Source: Kiritimatiellia bacterium
Lineage (GTDB): Bacteria; Verrucomicrobiota; Kiritimatiellia; RFP12; UBA1067
Reading direction: 5' to 3'
NCBI GenBank assembly: GCA_028707675.1
Contig: JAQWAM010000121.1
Span: 1 to 5,578 of the forward strand
DNA: 5,578 nt
The notes beneath the pieces were generated by a model. That model searched no databases and was not told where the DNA came from. It worked only from the letters and a program-made list of their open reading frames with translations. Shown here in pieces: positions 4,851 through 5,578 of the stretch; position 1 is the stretch's first letter; every line of letters starts with the position of its first letter. Both the position numbers and the translations under genes were made by a program.

Positions 4851-5578
4851 CGCCTTTCTCCACGGGAGCCTGTTGCCAGTCGTTCAGGATGTCGGCGACG
4901 ACCAGGTTTTTGCCGCGCACGGCCTGGCGCAGTTTTATCCTTGTCACGAAATCGCCGGTGGCGCTCTGACGGCCTGGGCGGCGGATGTTCATCTCGAGCT
5001 GCGGCAACTGGCTTTGGCGTTCCGCGCCGAGCAACTCGTCTATGCTGTCGTCGGAGAAGTTGATGATAACGAATTTAAGCTCGTCGTTGGCCTCGATGAT
5101 CTGCCCCTTGTCGCCGGCGGAGAGCGCGGTTACGGCAGTGACGGCCTCCTGCTGGCCGGCGGCGGGTGTGCGTTTGCCTACATAACGCTCTTTCATCTCG
5201 TCGAAGGCCTGGCGCACCTTGGCCAGATCCTCCGTAATCGTCACGAGGTCCTCATTGAGTTTCTCGACTTCATTTTTGGAGTCCGCGAGCTCGGCGGCCA
5301 CTTCGCGTTTTTCCGCTGTGAGGCGCGCCACGCGGGTTTCCAACTCGGCCTTCTCGCCCGTGAGCGCGGCGACCTTTTCTTTTTCGCCTTTGAGTTCAAC
5401 CTTGACGGTGCGGCCGTCGCTCTTCAGCTTGTTGATCTCCTCGATGGAAGAGGTGAACTGCTCGCGCAGTTTAGCCAGTTCTCCGCGGGTGGTGTTGAGC
5501 ACGGCCTGCTGGGGTTTGGCGCGTTCGAAAAGGTGGTCCATCAATTCTTGCATTGGGCCGGGCCCTGTGGTCGCGGGG
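4834..5578 (-). CDS. Coiled-coil protein with C-terminal beta-rich domain, 5' end outside window
   Basis: The frame is open to the window edge. The ATG at 5553 has no Shine-Dalgarno and is preceded in frame by PATTGPGP, so it is probably internal and the gene begins beyond 5578. Counting from that Met, residues ~20-125 form a long charged coiled coil (for example ELAKLREQ, KAELETRVARLTAEKREVA). A Thr/Ala/Gly linker follows (~126-147), then a ~90-residue domain (148-239: GQIIEANDELKFVIINF...VVADILNDWQQAPVEKGDVVFF). That domain's pattern (G-x-I-x-x-x-N-x-x-x-x-FV-I-N ... VADIL ... V-x-x-GD-V) resembles small SH3-like barrels found on coiled-coil envelope proteins. A signal peptide or membrane anchor could lie in the missing N-terminus. 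Its coupling to a lipoprotein gene supports an envelope location. The exact function is unknown. Confidence 0.8.
   Translation of the reverse strand, partial: PATTGPGPMQELMDHLFERAKPQQAVLNTTRGELAKLREQFTSSIEEINKLKSDGRTVKVELKGEKEKVAALTGEKAELETRVARLTAEKREVAAELADSKNEVEKLNEDLVTITEDLAKVRQAFDEMKERYVGKRTPAAGQQEAVTAVTALSAGDKGQIIEANDELKFVIINFSDDSIDELLGAERQSQLPQLEMNIRRPGRQSATGDFVTRIKLRQAVRGKNLVVADILNDWQQAPVEKGDVVFF

Overview
The window is GC-rich bacterial chromosome, probably from a member of the PVC superphylum (Lentisphaerae / Kiritimatiellota / Verrucomicrobia-like). That placement is an inference. It rests on a FucI-type L-fucose isomerase, a peptide deformylase with a GxGLAAEQ motif, a coiled-coil protein with a small C-terminal beta-rich domain, and a tiny tryptophan-containing lipoprotein. 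No rRNA, tRNA or other firm taxonomic marker is present. No CRISPR array or phage structural module was seen.

Left third (1-1920): a scrap yard of mobile and selfish DNA. An apparently intact IS630-family insertion sequence (68-1229) lies between duplicated TA dinucleotides in CTAG contexts. It carries one minus-strand DDE transposase and has imperfect terminal inverted repeats. To its right lie a perfect 19-bp palindrome, a short plus-strand remnant resembling the N-terminus of another transposase, and a GC-rich hairpin. Next comes a minus-strand toxin-antitoxin locus in which the Phd/YefM-type antitoxin is intact but the PIN-domain toxin has lost its middle. Only its first ~28 and last ~22 residues remain, joined in frame.

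Middle (1920-2300): a gap between the divergent antitoxin and fucI genes. Next to the antitoxin are three short palindromes centred 12-13 bp apart, a likely autoregulatory operator. Further right are a long GC-rich hairpin, a second copy of a 23-bp repeat also present in the scrap yard, and a plausible sigma70-type promoter and strong Shine-Dalgarno for fucI.

Right half (2300-5578): fucI is followed 41 nt later by def (peptide deformylase) on the same strand, possibly as one transcript. Converging on them from the right is a minus-strand pair: a coiled-coil protein whose N-terminus lies outside the window, and a 60-residue lipoprotein whose start lies inside the coiled-coil gene's end. The lipoprotein and def genes overlap by 7 bp at their 3' ends, leaving no room for a terminator between the converging units.

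No clearly new multi-gene system is visible. The most informative observations are the internally deleted toxin beside an intact antitoxin with its operator array, the translationally linked coiled-coil/lipoprotein pair, and the paired hairpin/repeat elements in the non-coding DNA.
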